Assembly: GCF_015666175.1 (NCBI RefSeq)
Contig: NZ_JADPIE010000010.1
Location: 1-64,000, forward strand
Direction of reading: 5' to 3'
Length of the DNA: 64,000 bases
Source: Halonatronomonas betaini
GTDB lineage: Bacteria; Bacillota; Halanaerobiia; Halanaerobiales; Halarsenatibacteraceae
Both the position numbers and the translations under genes were made by a program. Positions 1-7,777 of this stretch are shown one piece after another; the first letter of the stretch is position 1, and each line of letters starts with the position of its first letter. The notes beneath the pieces are model-generated. The model saw only the letters and a list, made by a program, of their open reading frames with translations, did no database searches and was not told the DNA's origin.

Positions 1-40
1 ACCTATTTAGATTATATAAAACTTTTATAAGAAAGGAAAA

Positions 41-70
41 GTATAATGTTCTTCCCTATGTTCATTATAC
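41..70. other. inverted repeat before the first gene
   Basis: GTATAATG (41-48) and CATTATAC (63-70) form an 8-bp inverted repeat with a 14-base spacer, immediately before the ribosome-binding site AAGGTGA at 71-77. It could be an operator or a weak hairpin limiting access to the ribosome-binding site. There is no T-run, so it is not an obvious terminator. Bases 1-40 hold nothing recognisable. Confidence 0.35.
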
Positions 71-82
71 AAGGTGATTAAT

Positions 83-922
83 TTGGCAATGAAAATGGCA
101 GTTCTCGCCAGTGGAAGCTCTGGCAATTCTATTTACTTATCTACAGACAATACAGCAATATTAATTGATGCTGGTTTATCCGGTAAAGAATTAGAAAGAA
201 GGATGAAAAGTGTTAAATTAAATCCTGAAGATATTTCAGCAATTTTAGTAACTCATGAGCATGGGGATCATATTAAAGGGGCGGGAGTATTATCAAGACG
301 TTATAATATTCCTATTTATGCCTCTGCTGGAACCTGGAAAGCGGCAAGAAAGAAGCTTGGTAAAATCGGTAAAGGTTATGAAAGAACGATAGAAGAATCC
401 TGGCAATTAGGAGATTTTGAAATCACAAGTTTTCCTATTCCTCATGATGCAGCTGAGCCTGTTGGTTTTGTAGTAAGTGATGGCGATGTTAATTTTGGGC
501 TTGCAACCGATATTGGTTATATAGCTGATGAACTCTATGATCATCTTAAAGATTTAGATTGTATACTTTTAGAAGCCAATCATGATATTGATTTATTAAG
601 AGAAGGATCATATCCAGGAATGTTAAAAAGAAGAATTCGAGGCAATGAAGGTCATTTATCAAATGATGAAACAGCAGAGTTGTTACCTGAACTTTTAAAG
701 ACAAATGAAAAATCTTCCTGTCCTGTCGTTCTTCTTTCTCACTTGAGCGCAGAAAATAATAGGCCAGAATTAGCTTATTTAACTGTTAAAAACTCAGTCT
801 GTTCAGCAGGCTTTCAAATTGGAAAAGATTTAATATTGAAATGTGCTCCTAGAGATGAGGCTAGCGAAATCTATAATATTGAAACTGCTGAAATTATAAA
901 AGGAGTGACAGATTCAGCATGA
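83..922 (+). CDS. walJ: MBL-fold metallohydrolase, WalJ/YycJ type
   Basis: Metallo-beta-lactamase-fold hydrolase of the YycJ/WalJ family, which has been linked to cell-wall and DNA-end metabolism as an exonuclease-like protein. The N-terminus carries the family motif VLASGSSGNS, followed by the zinc-binding THEHGDH motif about 60 residues in. Length (about 280 aa) is normal. A GTG at 74 overlaps the ribosome-binding site AAGGTGA (71-77), so the start is more likely TTG at 83 or ATG at 89, which matches the family N-terminus. The stop overlaps the start of rlmH (ATGA), a pairing seen in many Firmicutes, so the two genes are probably translationally coupled. Confidence 0.85.
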   Translation: MAMKMAVLASGSSGNSIYLSTDNTAILIDAGLSGKELERRMKSVKLNPEDISAILVTHEHGDHIKGAGVLSRRYNIPIYASAGTWKAARKKLGKIGKGYERTIEESWQLGDFEITSFPIPHDAAEPVGFVVSDGDVNFGLATDIGYIADELYDHLKDLDCILLEANHDIDLLREGSYPGMLKRRIRGNEGHLSNDETAELLPELLKTNEKSSCPVVLLSHLSAENNRPELAYLTVKNSVCSAGFQIGKDLILKCAPRDEASEIYNIETAEIIKGVTDSA

Positions 923-1398
923 TGACAATCAACATAGTTACAGTAGGTAAAATCAAGGAAGACTATATTAATAGAGGGATAGCAGAGTTTAGTAAACGTC
1001 TTTTAAAATACTGTAATTTAAATATAATTGAAGTTGCTCATGAAAATATTCCTAAAAATTCTACTGGTCAGGCAGACATGGTTAAAAGCAAAGAAGGCAA
1101 AAGAATTCTTGCCAGGATTCCAGATAATTCATATAAAATAGTTCTTGATGTTAAAGGGAAACCAATGACCTCTAAAGGATTAGCCAGCTCGATTCAAAAT
1201 TTACAGGTTCAGGGCTGGAGCAATATTACATTTATTATTGGGGGCTCTTTAGGTTTATCAGAAAAGGTGCTTAATGAAGCTGATTATCAATTATCATTAT
1301 CTCATATGACTTTTACCCATCAAATGATCAGGCTAATTCTTCTTGAACAGATTTATAGAGCTTTTAAGATAATTGCCGGTGAACCATATCATAAATAA
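919..1398 (+). CDS. rlmH: 23S rRNA (pseudouridine-1915-N3)-methyltransferase
   Basis: RlmH, a SPOUT-class (alpha/beta knot) methyltransferase that uses S-adenosylmethionine to methylate pseudouridine 1915 in helix 69 of 23S rRNA on assembled 70S ribosomes. At 159 aa it has the full family length. The SAM-binding knot segment with IIGGSLGLS is present, and the protein ends in the diagnostic tail RAFKIIAGEPYHK. ATG at 919 overlaps the upstream stop; a second ATG at 922 is the alternative. An A+T-rich gap of about 100 bases separates it from the next gene. Confidence 0.95.
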   Translation: MMTINIVTVGKIKEDYINRGIAEFSKRLLKYCNLNIIEVAHENIPKNSTGQADMVKSKEGKRILARIPDNSYKIVLDVKGKPMTSKGLASSIQNLQVQGWSNITFIIGGSLGLSEKVLNEADYQLSLSHMTFTHQMIRLILLEQIYRAFKIIAGEPYHK

Positions 1399-1496
1399 TA
1401 TGTTAGTTATTAACAGATATAAAGTTTTAATTTATTTATAATGGTACAGTAATTAAATTATATTAATCTAATAATTGAAATAAGGAGAGATAGTTT

Positions 1497-1910
1497 ATGG
1501 AAATTAGTGCAGATTGGGTCGGTGGATTGGCTTTTAATTCAAAAGGTGGGTCAGGTCATGAGGTTTTAATGGACGCATCAAGGGATGTTGGTGGAGATGA
1601 CAAAGGTCCAAGACCAATGGAGTTACTACTACATGGTATTGCAGGTTGTACAGGGATTGATATTGTTAAAACATTAGAAAAAATGAAAGCTGATATTGAT
1701 GATTTTAAAATAAGTGTTGATGGTAAAAGAGCTGATGATTACCCCCAAAAATTTATTGAGATAAATATTCACTTTATAATAGAAGGGTCTGGTTTGACTG
1801 AGAAAAAAGTTTCTAGAGCAGTTAATTTAAGTTTGGATAAATATTGCTCAGCAAGCAATTCACTTTCAGCAAAAGTAACAGGAACCTATGAAATCATCTC
1901 AACAGAATAA
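1497..1910 (+). CDS. OsmC/Ohr-family protein
   Basis: Small 137-aa protein of the OsmC/YhfA superfamily, thiol-dependent enzymes many of which reduce organic hydroperoxides. Two conserved cysteines are visible, one in GIAGCTGIDIV near residue 51 and one in DKYCSASNS near residue 117, matching the redox pair of the family. The start is preceded by AAGGAGAG. A terminator follows, so this is a single-gene unit. Substrate is unknown; a role in peroxide defence is inferred from the family. Confidence 0.85.
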   Translation: MEISADWVGGLAFNSKGGSGHEVLMDASRDVGGDDKGPRPMELLLHGIAGCTGIDIVKTLEKMKADIDDFKISVDGKRADDYPQKFIEINIHFIIEGSGLTEKKVSRAVNLSLDKYCSASNSLSAKVTGTYEIISTE

Positions 1911-1935
1911 GTTTTATTTAGTTTAAATTTATGTT

Positions 1936-1970
1936 ATAGGCCAGGTAATACTGGTCTATTTTTTTTATTT
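1936..1970 (+). terminator. Rho-independent terminator after the OsmC gene
   Basis: A 9-bp stem (1936-1944 with 1951-1959, one G-T pair) and a 6-base loop are followed by a run of T from 1959 to 1966. It closes the housekeeping segment before the purine island. Confidence 0.85.
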
Positions 1971-2094
1971 TTAGAAAACTTTTTAATTCAGGCAGGAATT
2001 TATTAATTATTATTGAATATATAAAGTGTAATTAAAGAAAAATTAATGAACAAATATTTAGCTCAGAACTTCTATAAATTAAAGGAGGAATAAA

Positions 2095-3567
2095 ATGATT
2101 GATTTAACTAAGAATGAAGAAGTATTAGAAAAAGCAGTTGAAAGGGCAAAGGAAATGGGTGTTGTAATTCCAACTCTAGCTCAGATGAAGAATCCAGACC
2201 TTATTCCTGAAAAAGTCAAAGAGAGATTAAAAGAAGTTGATTTATGGGATGTAGATCCAGTAAACTTATTTAGAATTAGCTGGCATAATGAGCCAACTGA
2301 AAGTGGGGGTCAGTATGATGGAGTAAATTATGTTGAATTGCCATCTGAATTAACCGGGGTAGATGCTAAGATTATAGCATTAGTTGGTAAATGGATGCCA
2401 ACTGGTGCACATAAGATCGGACCAACCTTTGGCTGTTTAGTACCTAAATTAGTAACCGGTCAGTTTGATCCTACTTCTGAAAAAGCTGTCTGGCCATCAA
2501 CTGGGAACTATTGCCGTGGAGGAGCTTATAATTCCAAGCTGTTAGGCTGTGACTCTATAGCAATTCTACCTGAAGAAATGAGTCAGGAAAGATTTGAGTG
2601 GCTTGAGCATATGGCGGATGAAGTAATTCCAACAGTTGGTAGTGAAAGTAATGTTAAAGAGATATTCGATAAGTGCTGGGAACTCAAAGAGACTAGAGAC
2701 AATATTAATGTATTTAATCAGTTTGAAGAGCTTGGCAATCATCTCTGGCATTATGAAGTTACTGGTAATGCGATGGTTAAAGCCTTTGAGGAAGTCAATG
2801 GCAAGAATTTAGCTGGAGTTGTCTTAACTTCCGGTTCTGCAGGTACTCTTGGCTCTGCAGATAAAGTTAAAGAGTTATACCCTCATGCTAAACTTGCTGT
2901 TTCTGAAGCACTTCAGTGCCCAACTCTTTTAAATAATGGTTATGGTGCTCACAGAATTGAAGGTATTGGAGATAAACATATTCCATGGGTTCATAATGTA
3001 AAAAATACTGATATGGTAATGGCTGTTGATGATGATTATGTTATGAATATAGTAAGGTTATTTAATACTGATGTAGGTCATGAATATTTAAAAGAAATAG
3101 GTGTTCCTGAGGAGACAATTGAAAATTTAGATTTAATGGGAATTTCTTGTATAGCCAATATGCTTTCAGCAATTAAATTTGCTAAATACTATGAATTAGG
3201 AGAAGACGATGTTATAGTAACAGTTTTTACTGATTCTATGGAATTATATGGTTCCAGAGTTGAAGAGATGGTTGCAGAAGCTGATGGTTATGAAAAGATG
3301 GATGCTGCAGTTGATTATGAGCGTTATATCTTAGGTACCACAATTGATTATGTTGAAGAGCTAGATTACTATTCTAAAAAGAGAATTCATAATCTCAAAT
3401 ATTATACCTGGATTGAGCAGCAGGGTAGAGAATTAGAAGAACTTAATGCCCAGTGGTATGACTATGATAATTACTGGGGAGAACTTCATAAAATGGCCCC
3501 AGAGATTGATAAGTTAATAAATGAATTCAATGAAAGAACAGGATTGCTGGAGGAGTTGGAGGAATAA
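2095..3567 (+). CDS. PLP-dependent fold-type-II enzyme (cysteine-synthase-like, 490 aa)
   Basis: Pyridoxal-phosphate enzyme of the tryptophan-synthase-beta/cysteine-synthase fold. The probable PLP lysine is K107 in TGAHKIGPTFG, and the cofactor-phosphate/substrate loop is STGNYCRGG near residues 135-143. At 490 aa it is much longer than cysteine synthase (about 310 aa). It starts at ATG after AAAGGAGGAA and its stop directly abuts the next PLP gene. Its place at the head of a ygeW/ygeY/xdh cluster suggests a beta-elimination or beta-replacement step on an amino acid released from purines, possibly instead of the diaminopropionate ammonia-lyase YgeX, which is not seen here. The exact reaction is not known to me. 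Confidence 0.7.
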   Translation: MIDLTKNEEVLEKAVERAKEMGVVIPTLAQMKNPDLIPEKVKERLKEVDLWDVDPVNLFRISWHNEPTESGGQYDGVNYVELPSELTGVDAKIIALVGKWMPTGAHKIGPTFGCLVPKLVTGQFDPTSEKAVWPSTGNYCRGGAYNSKLLGCDSIAILPEEMSQERFEWLEHMADEVIPTVGSESNVKEIFDKCWELKETRDNINVFNQFEELGNHLWHYEVTGNAMVKAFEEVNGKNLAGVVLTSGSAGTLGSADKVKELYPHAKLAVSEALQCPTLLNNGYGAHRIEGIGDKHIPWVHNVKNTDMVMAVDDDYVMNIVRLFNTDVGHEYLKEIGVPEETIENLDLMGISCIANMLSAIKFAKYYELGEDDVIVTVFTDSMELYGSRVEEMVAEADGYEKMDAAVDYERYILGTTIDYVEELDYYSKKRIHNLKYYTWIEQQGRELEELNAQWYDYDNYWGELHKMAPEIDKLINEFNERTGLLEELEE

Positions 3568-4824
3568 ATGGAAAATGTTAGCCATTTAAGCTGTATTAAT
3601 TGTGGAAAAGAATATAAACCTCTTCCTGACCGTTATCTTTGTTATGATTGTGGTGATAAGGGGCTTTTAGAGGTGGAATATGATTATGAAAAAGTTGCTG
3701 CTAATTGGAGTAAAGAGGAGTTAGCAAATACAGCAGACCAAAGAATTTGGAGGTATCGGTCATTATTACCAATTGAAGATGATACACCTTTGCCTCCCTT
3801 AGCTGTGGGTAATACTCCAATTTATGAGTCAAAGAAATTGGCAGAAGAACTTGGGCTTGAAAATATCTGGATAAAAGATGATGGATTAAATCCAACTGGT
3901 TCCCTAAAAGATAGAGCATCGGCAATGGCTGTTGTCAAGGCTCAAGAAGCCGATGCTAAGATAATTTCCTGCTCATCTACTGGTAATGCAGCCTCTTCGC
4001 TGGCTGGAAATGCTGCCTCGATGGGCGGAAAATTAGAAACAGTTATATTTGTACCAGGTAGAGCCCCAGGAGGAAAGCTTGCCCAGCTTTTAATATATGG
4101 AGCCAATGTAGTTTCAGTTCAGGGAGATTATCAGGCAGCATATGATCTTTCAGCTGCAGCTATTAAAAAATGGGGTTGGTATAATCGGAATGCTGCTATT
4201 AATCCATATATGGTTGAAGGGAAGAAAACATCAGTATTAGAGATGGCTGAACAGATGGATTTTGACCTGCCAGATTGGTTGGTTTTCTCTGTTGGCGATG
4301 GTTGTACTATTGCTGGTGCCTGGAAAGCATTAAAGGATTTAAAAGAGATTGGTTTCATCGAAAAAGTCCCTAGATTATTAGGGGTTCAGGCAGAGGGCTG
4401 TGCTCCAATAACTAGCTCTTTTTATTCAGGAGAACCGTTAACTGTTGTAGATGAAAATACAATTGCTGATAGTATTGCAGTTGGAAATCCAAGAAATTTT
4501 GTCAAAGCCATTAGAGGTGTAAAAAATAGTAATGGTGAAATGATTAATGTTTCAGATGAAGAAATTTATGAGATGATGAGATTATTAGGCAGGACGACTG
4601 GGATATTTGGTGAACCTGCAGGGGTTGCTGGCTTAGCTGGAATTCGTAAAATGGTTTCTAAAGGGGAAATAAAATCGAATTCTAGAGTCGGTTTTGTAGT
4701 TACTGGCAATGGATTAAAAGATGTTAAAAATGCTAGAGAAGCAGCTAAAGAGCCATTATCAATTAAGCCTGATTTAGATCTTTTAGAAAAAGAATTTATT
4801 CAGCAGGGGGTTATTAAGGGCTGA
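3568..4824 (+). CDS. threonine-synthase-like PLP enzyme
   Basis: 418-aa PLP fold-type-II enzyme resembling threonine synthase. An N-terminal zinc-ribbon-like motif with four cysteines (C9, C12, C25, C28) is followed by the PLP-lysine motif NPTGSLKDRAS (K114) and the loop SSTGNAASS. Threonine synthase makes threonine from O-phosphohomoserine, but no threonine-pathway gene is nearby. The gene is joined without a gap to another PLP enzyme and overlaps a regulator that precedes ygeW, so a catabolic beta- or gamma-elimination in purine breakdown is at least as likely. A genuine ThrC cannot be excluded. Confidence 0.7.
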   Translation: MENVSHLSCINCGKEYKPLPDRYLCYDCGDKGLLEVEYDYEKVAANWSKEELANTADQRIWRYRSLLPIEDDTPLPPLAVGNTPIYESKKLAEELGLENIWIKDDGLNPTGSLKDRASAMAVVKAQEADAKIISCSSTGNAASSLAGNAASMGGKLETVIFVPGRAPGGKLAQLLIYGANVVSVQGDYQAAYDLSAAAIKKWGWYNRNAAINPYMVEGKKTSVLEMAEQMDFDLPDWLVFSVGDGCTIAGAWKALKDLKEIGFIEKVPRLLGVQAEGCAPITSSFYSGEPLTVVDENTIADSIAVGNPRNFVKAIRGVKNSNGEMINVSDEEIYEMMRLLGRTTGIFGEPAGVAGLAGIRKMVSKGEIKSNSRVGFVVTGNGLKDVKNAREAAKEPLSIKPDLDLLEKEFIQQGVIKG

Positions 4825-5375
4825 TGAAAAAAAATCTTAAACTAGGTTCAAAAATTAGGGAAATGCGTAGGTCTCAAAATATGAGTCTGGCACAGTTAGC
4901 AGATAAGATTGATAAAACTTCAAGTTATCTAAGCCAGGTAGAACGGGGATTAGCTGAACCTTCTATAACTGCTTTGCGAGAAATTTCTAAAGCATTAGAT
5001 GTTCCTATTTTCTATTTTTTAGTAGAAGATGAAGAGCATAATGCTGTTGTTCGTAAAAATGAAAGAAAACAGTTAGGTTTTCCTGGCTCTAATTCAAAAG
5101 TTGAATTAATAAGTCCTGATTTAAATCATCAGATGGAAATAATTGAAGTTACCCTTGAACCTGGTGAAACTACTGTTGATATGCCCCTTTCTCATCAGGG
5201 AGAGGAATGCACATTAGTCCTTGAAGGTAAATTAGATATTAAAATTGGTGATAAAAACTATATTCTTGAACCAGGGGATAGTATATATTACTTAGCCAGT
5301 ATTCCCCATAGATTATTAAGTATAGGTGATGAACCACTTGTTTTTGTCTCAGCTATAACACCACCAAATTTTTAA
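4824..5375 (+). CDS. XRE-family HTH regulator with cupin sensor domain
   Basis: 183-aa transcription regulator. Residues about 8-65 form an HTH_3/XRE domain (SLAQLADKIDKTSSYLSQVE), and residues about 110-180 a cupin_2 barrel (GEECTLVLEGKLDI, LEPGDSIYYLASIPHRL) that probably binds a small ligand. This architecture is common in local regulators of amino-acid and amine catabolism. Its ATG overlaps the upstream stop (TGATG), so it is translated with the two PLP genes. Being inside the purine cluster, it is the best candidate for a local purine-degradation regulator. Its stop codon lies within an inverted repeat. Confidence 0.85.
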   Translation: MKKNLKLGSKIREMRRSQNMSLAQLADKIDKTSSYLSQVERGLAEPSITALREISKALDVPIFYFLVEDEEHNAVVRKNERKQLGFPGSNSKVELISPDLNHQMEIIEVTLEPGETTVDMPLSHQGEECTLVLEGKLDIKIGDKNYILEPGDSIYYLASIPHRLLSIGDEPLVFVSAITPPNF

Positions 5376-5384
5376 ATTTGGTGG
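5361..5384. other. hairpin/palindrome spanning the regulator stop codon
   Basis: CCACCAAATT (5361-5370) and AATTTGGTGG (5375-5384) are a perfect 10-bp inverted repeat with a 4-base loop. The regulator's TAA lies in it (5373-5375). There is no long T-run after it (TTTGTA), so it may be a weak terminator or attenuator reducing read-through into ygeW, or an operator for the regulator. Confidence 0.55.
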
Positions 5385-5426
5385 TTTGTAGAATATAATT
5401 ATTATACTAATAGGAGGAATTCAAAA

Positions 5427-6413
5427 ATGAGATCAGTATTTAGAAACAAAGATTTTATTACATTACAGGAGTGGTCAGTAGAAGAGATAGACACTTTATT
5501 AGATGTATCCTTTGATTTAAAGAGAAAGTTTGCCCTTGAGATTGACACACCATATTTAAATAATAAAGTAGCAATGTTAATGTTTTTTGAAGAGTCAACT
5601 AGAACCAGAAATTCAATGGAAGCAGGTCTTGCTCAGCTGGGTGGTCATGCTAATTTCCTTGATACTTCAACAATGCAGATTTCCCATGGTGAAGTTGCCA
5701 AAGATACTGCTGTTATTCTTGGAAGTTATGGTCACGGGATTGCCTGCCGTAACTGCTTCTGGGGAGAAGGGAATGCTTATTTAAGAGATATGGCGGCTCA
5801 TGCTAATGTCCCGATTATGAACCTTCAATGTGACTTATATCACCCAATGCAGGCTTTAGCTGACTTAATGACTATAAAAGAGAAAAAAGAAAAGACTAAA
5901 AATCTTAATGTTTCAATAATCTGGGCTTATGCTACAAGTCATAAAAAGCCTATCTCAGTACCACTATCACAATCACTATTATTCCCAAGGTATGGTATGA
6001 ACGTTACCCTTGCCTATCCTGAAGGTTTTGAAATGCCTGACTGGGTCATTGAACAGGCCAGAGAAAATGCCGAGAAAAATGGCGGTACCTTTAAGATCAC
6101 CCATGATATGGATGAGGCCTATACAAATGCCGATATCGTTATTCCAAAGAACTGGGGAAGCTGGGTAAGTGATCCTAAAGATAAATTAGGCAGCAAGTTA
6201 TTAGAAGAGAATAAAGACTGGAAATGTACTGAGGAAAAGATGGCTCTAGCTAAAGAGGATGCTATGTATATGCATGCCCTTCCAGCAGACAGAGGTAATG
6301 AAGTTGAAGATTCAGTTATTGATGGCCCTCAGTCAATCGTATATGAAGAGGCTGAAAATAGACTCCATACAGCCAAAGCTGTTATGGCCTTAACCATGGG
6401 AGGTAGAGGTTAA
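5427..6413 (+). CDS. ygeW: YgeW-family knotted carbamoyltransferase
   Basis: Member of the aspartate/ornithine carbamoyltransferase superfamily, YgeW type, found in Se-dependent purine-catabolic clusters. The carbamoyl-phosphate motif STRTR is at 57-61, HPMQALAD begins at 139, and MHALPADRGNEVEDSVIDG is at about 282-300. At 328 aa it is shorter than E. coli YgeW as I recall it. It starts at ATG after TAGGAGGAA. YgeW is thought to phosphorolyse or carbamoylate a ureido intermediate of purine breakdown, releasing carbamoyl phosphate for ATP synthesis; the in vivo substrate is inferred. Two bases separate it from ygeY. Confidence 0.9.
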   Translation: MRSVFRNKDFITLQEWSVEEIDTLLDVSFDLKRKFALEIDTPYLNNKVAMLMFFEESTRTRNSMEAGLAQLGGHANFLDTSTMQISHGEVAKDTAVILGSYGHGIACRNCFWGEGNAYLRDMAAHANVPIMNLQCDLYHPMQALADLMTIKEKKEKTKNLNVSIIWAYATSHKKPISVPLSQSLLFPRYGMNVTLAYPEGFEMPDWVIEQARENAEKNGGTFKITHDMDEAYTNADIVIPKNWGSWVSDPKDKLGSKLLEENKDWKCTEEKMALAKEDAMYMHALPADRGNEVEDSVIDGPQSIVYEEAENRLHTAKAVMALTMGGRG

Positions 6414-6415
6414 TA

Positions 6416-7618
6416 ATGGATAGAACCGAAATGGTTAATAAGATCAAAGAGGAAGTTGCAAAGTATGAAGATGATATGGTTAAGTTTATGCGAGATATCA
6501 TCAGAATTCCAAGTGAGAGCTGTGAGGAAAAAGAAGTAGTTCAGAGAATTAAAGAAGAGCTTGAGGCTCTGGATTTTGATGAGGTATTTATAGATGAGAT
6601 GGGCAATGTTTTCGGTAGAGTTGGTACAGGCCCAAAGGTTATAGCCTATGATGCTCATATCGATACAGTTGGTGTTGGCGACCCTGATGAATGGGACTGG
6701 GACCCCTTTGAAGGCAAGATGGAAGACGGTATAATCTATGGCCGTGGAGCCACTGACCAGGAAGGTGCCATGGTCTCAATGGCCTATGCTGGCAAGGTTA
6801 TCAAAGACCTGGGACTACATGAAGAGTTTAGTCTCTACATGGTCGGTACTGTCCAGGAGGAAGACTGTGATGGCCTCTGCTGGCAGTATATTATCAATGA
6901 AGGTGTTTTAGACCCTGAAATGGTTGTTATAACCGAGCCAACTAACCTTAATATCTACCGTGGACACCGTGGAAGAATGGAGATGGAAGTTGTTACAACT
7001 GGTGTTTCCTGTCATGGTAGCGCCCCTGAAAGAGGCGATAACTCATTATATAAAATGGCTCCAATAATTTCAGGTATAGAGAAATTAAATGAAGAGCTAA
7101 AAGTAGACCCATTTCTTGGTAAGGGGACAATTGCAGTCACCCATATAACCAATGACACCCCAAGTTTATGTGCAGTTCCTAATAGAAGTGCAATCCACCT
7201 TGATCGCCGCTTAACAGCTGGCGAGGATAAGGAGTTAGCAGTAAAACAGGTTGAAGAGGTTGTAAAAAAGGCTGGTATGGAGGCAGAAGTTAGAATCCTA
7301 AATTATGATACTCCAAGTTACACTGACTTTGTCTATGAAACAGAGAAGTACTATCCAACCTGGGTATTGGAAGAAAACCATCCAGTTGTCCAGTCAACAG
7401 TAGATGCTTATAAGGATGTCTTTGATGAAGAACCAAAGGTTGATAAGTGGACATTTAGCACCAATGGTGTCTCAATCATGGGGAGAGCAGGTATTCCATG
7501 TGTCGGCTTTGGCCCTGCTAATGAGATCTATGCCCATACAGTTAATGACCAGATTCCAGTAGACCATCTGGTTAAAGCAGCAGAACTATATGCAGCCTTA
7601 CCAGAATATTTAGAGTAA
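6416..7618 (+). CDS. ygeY: YgeY-family M20 metallohydrolase
   Basis: 400-aa zinc amidohydrolase/peptidase of the M20 (ArgE/DapE) family, YgeY type, a marker of selenium-dependent purine degradation. Visible metal-site motifs are AYDAHIDTVG (H81), GRGATDQEGA (D114) and VQEEDCDG (E148/E149), with SCHGSAPERG in the dimerisation lid. YgeY is proposed to hydrolyse an acyl or ureido intermediate between YgeW and the diaminopropionate step. It starts two bases after the ygeW stop, and a strong hairpin follows it. Confidence 0.9.
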   Translation: MDRTEMVNKIKEEVAKYEDDMVKFMRDIIRIPSESCEEKEVVQRIKEELEALDFDEVFIDEMGNVFGRVGTGPKVIAYDAHIDTVGVGDPDEWDWDPFEGKMEDGIIYGRGATDQEGAMVSMAYAGKVIKDLGLHEEFSLYMVGTVQEEDCDGLCWQYIINEGVLDPEMVVITEPTNLNIYRGHRGRMEMEVVTTGVSCHGSAPERGDNSLYKMAPIISGIEKLNEELKVDPFLGKGTIAVTHITNDTPSLCAVPNRSAIHLDRRLTAGEDKELAVKQVEEVVKKAGMEAEVRILNYDTPSYTDFVYETEKYYPTWVLEENHPVVQSTVDAYKDVFDEEPKVDKWTFSTNGVSIMGRAGIPCVGFGPANEIYAHTVNDQIPVDHLVKAAELYAALPEYLE

Positions 7619-7632
7619 ATAAAAATAATAAT

Positions 7633-7665
7633 GCTTAAAGAGGAAGCCTGGCTTCCTCTTTAAGC
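7633..7665 (+). terminator. strong hairpin after ygeY
   Basis: A perfect 15-bp stem (7633-7647 with 7651-7665) with a 3-base loop closes the ygeW-ygeY unit. The downstream sequence lacks a T-run, so it may act as a transcript-end or processing hairpin rather than a classical terminator. Confidence 0.65.
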
Positions 7666-7777
7666 CCTTATAACAATATTAAGTCCTTATTTATATTTTT
7701 AATCAAATTGAGCGAAAATTAAGTGTAGTCATTAAATTTAAAATAAGCCTGTAAAACAGGAAAAGTGAGGTTAAATC

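Noticed and set aside
2095-3567. OrtB (2-amino-4-oxopentanoate thiolase beta subunit)
   Set aside because: OrtB is also a PLP protein of similar size, but no OrtA partner or other ornithine genes are adjacent and the PLP-lysine motif looks different. Called generically instead.
7666-7777. Purine riboswitch before the xanthine/urate permease
   Set aside because: The conserved three-way-junction core of purine riboswitches could not be found on the plus strand.
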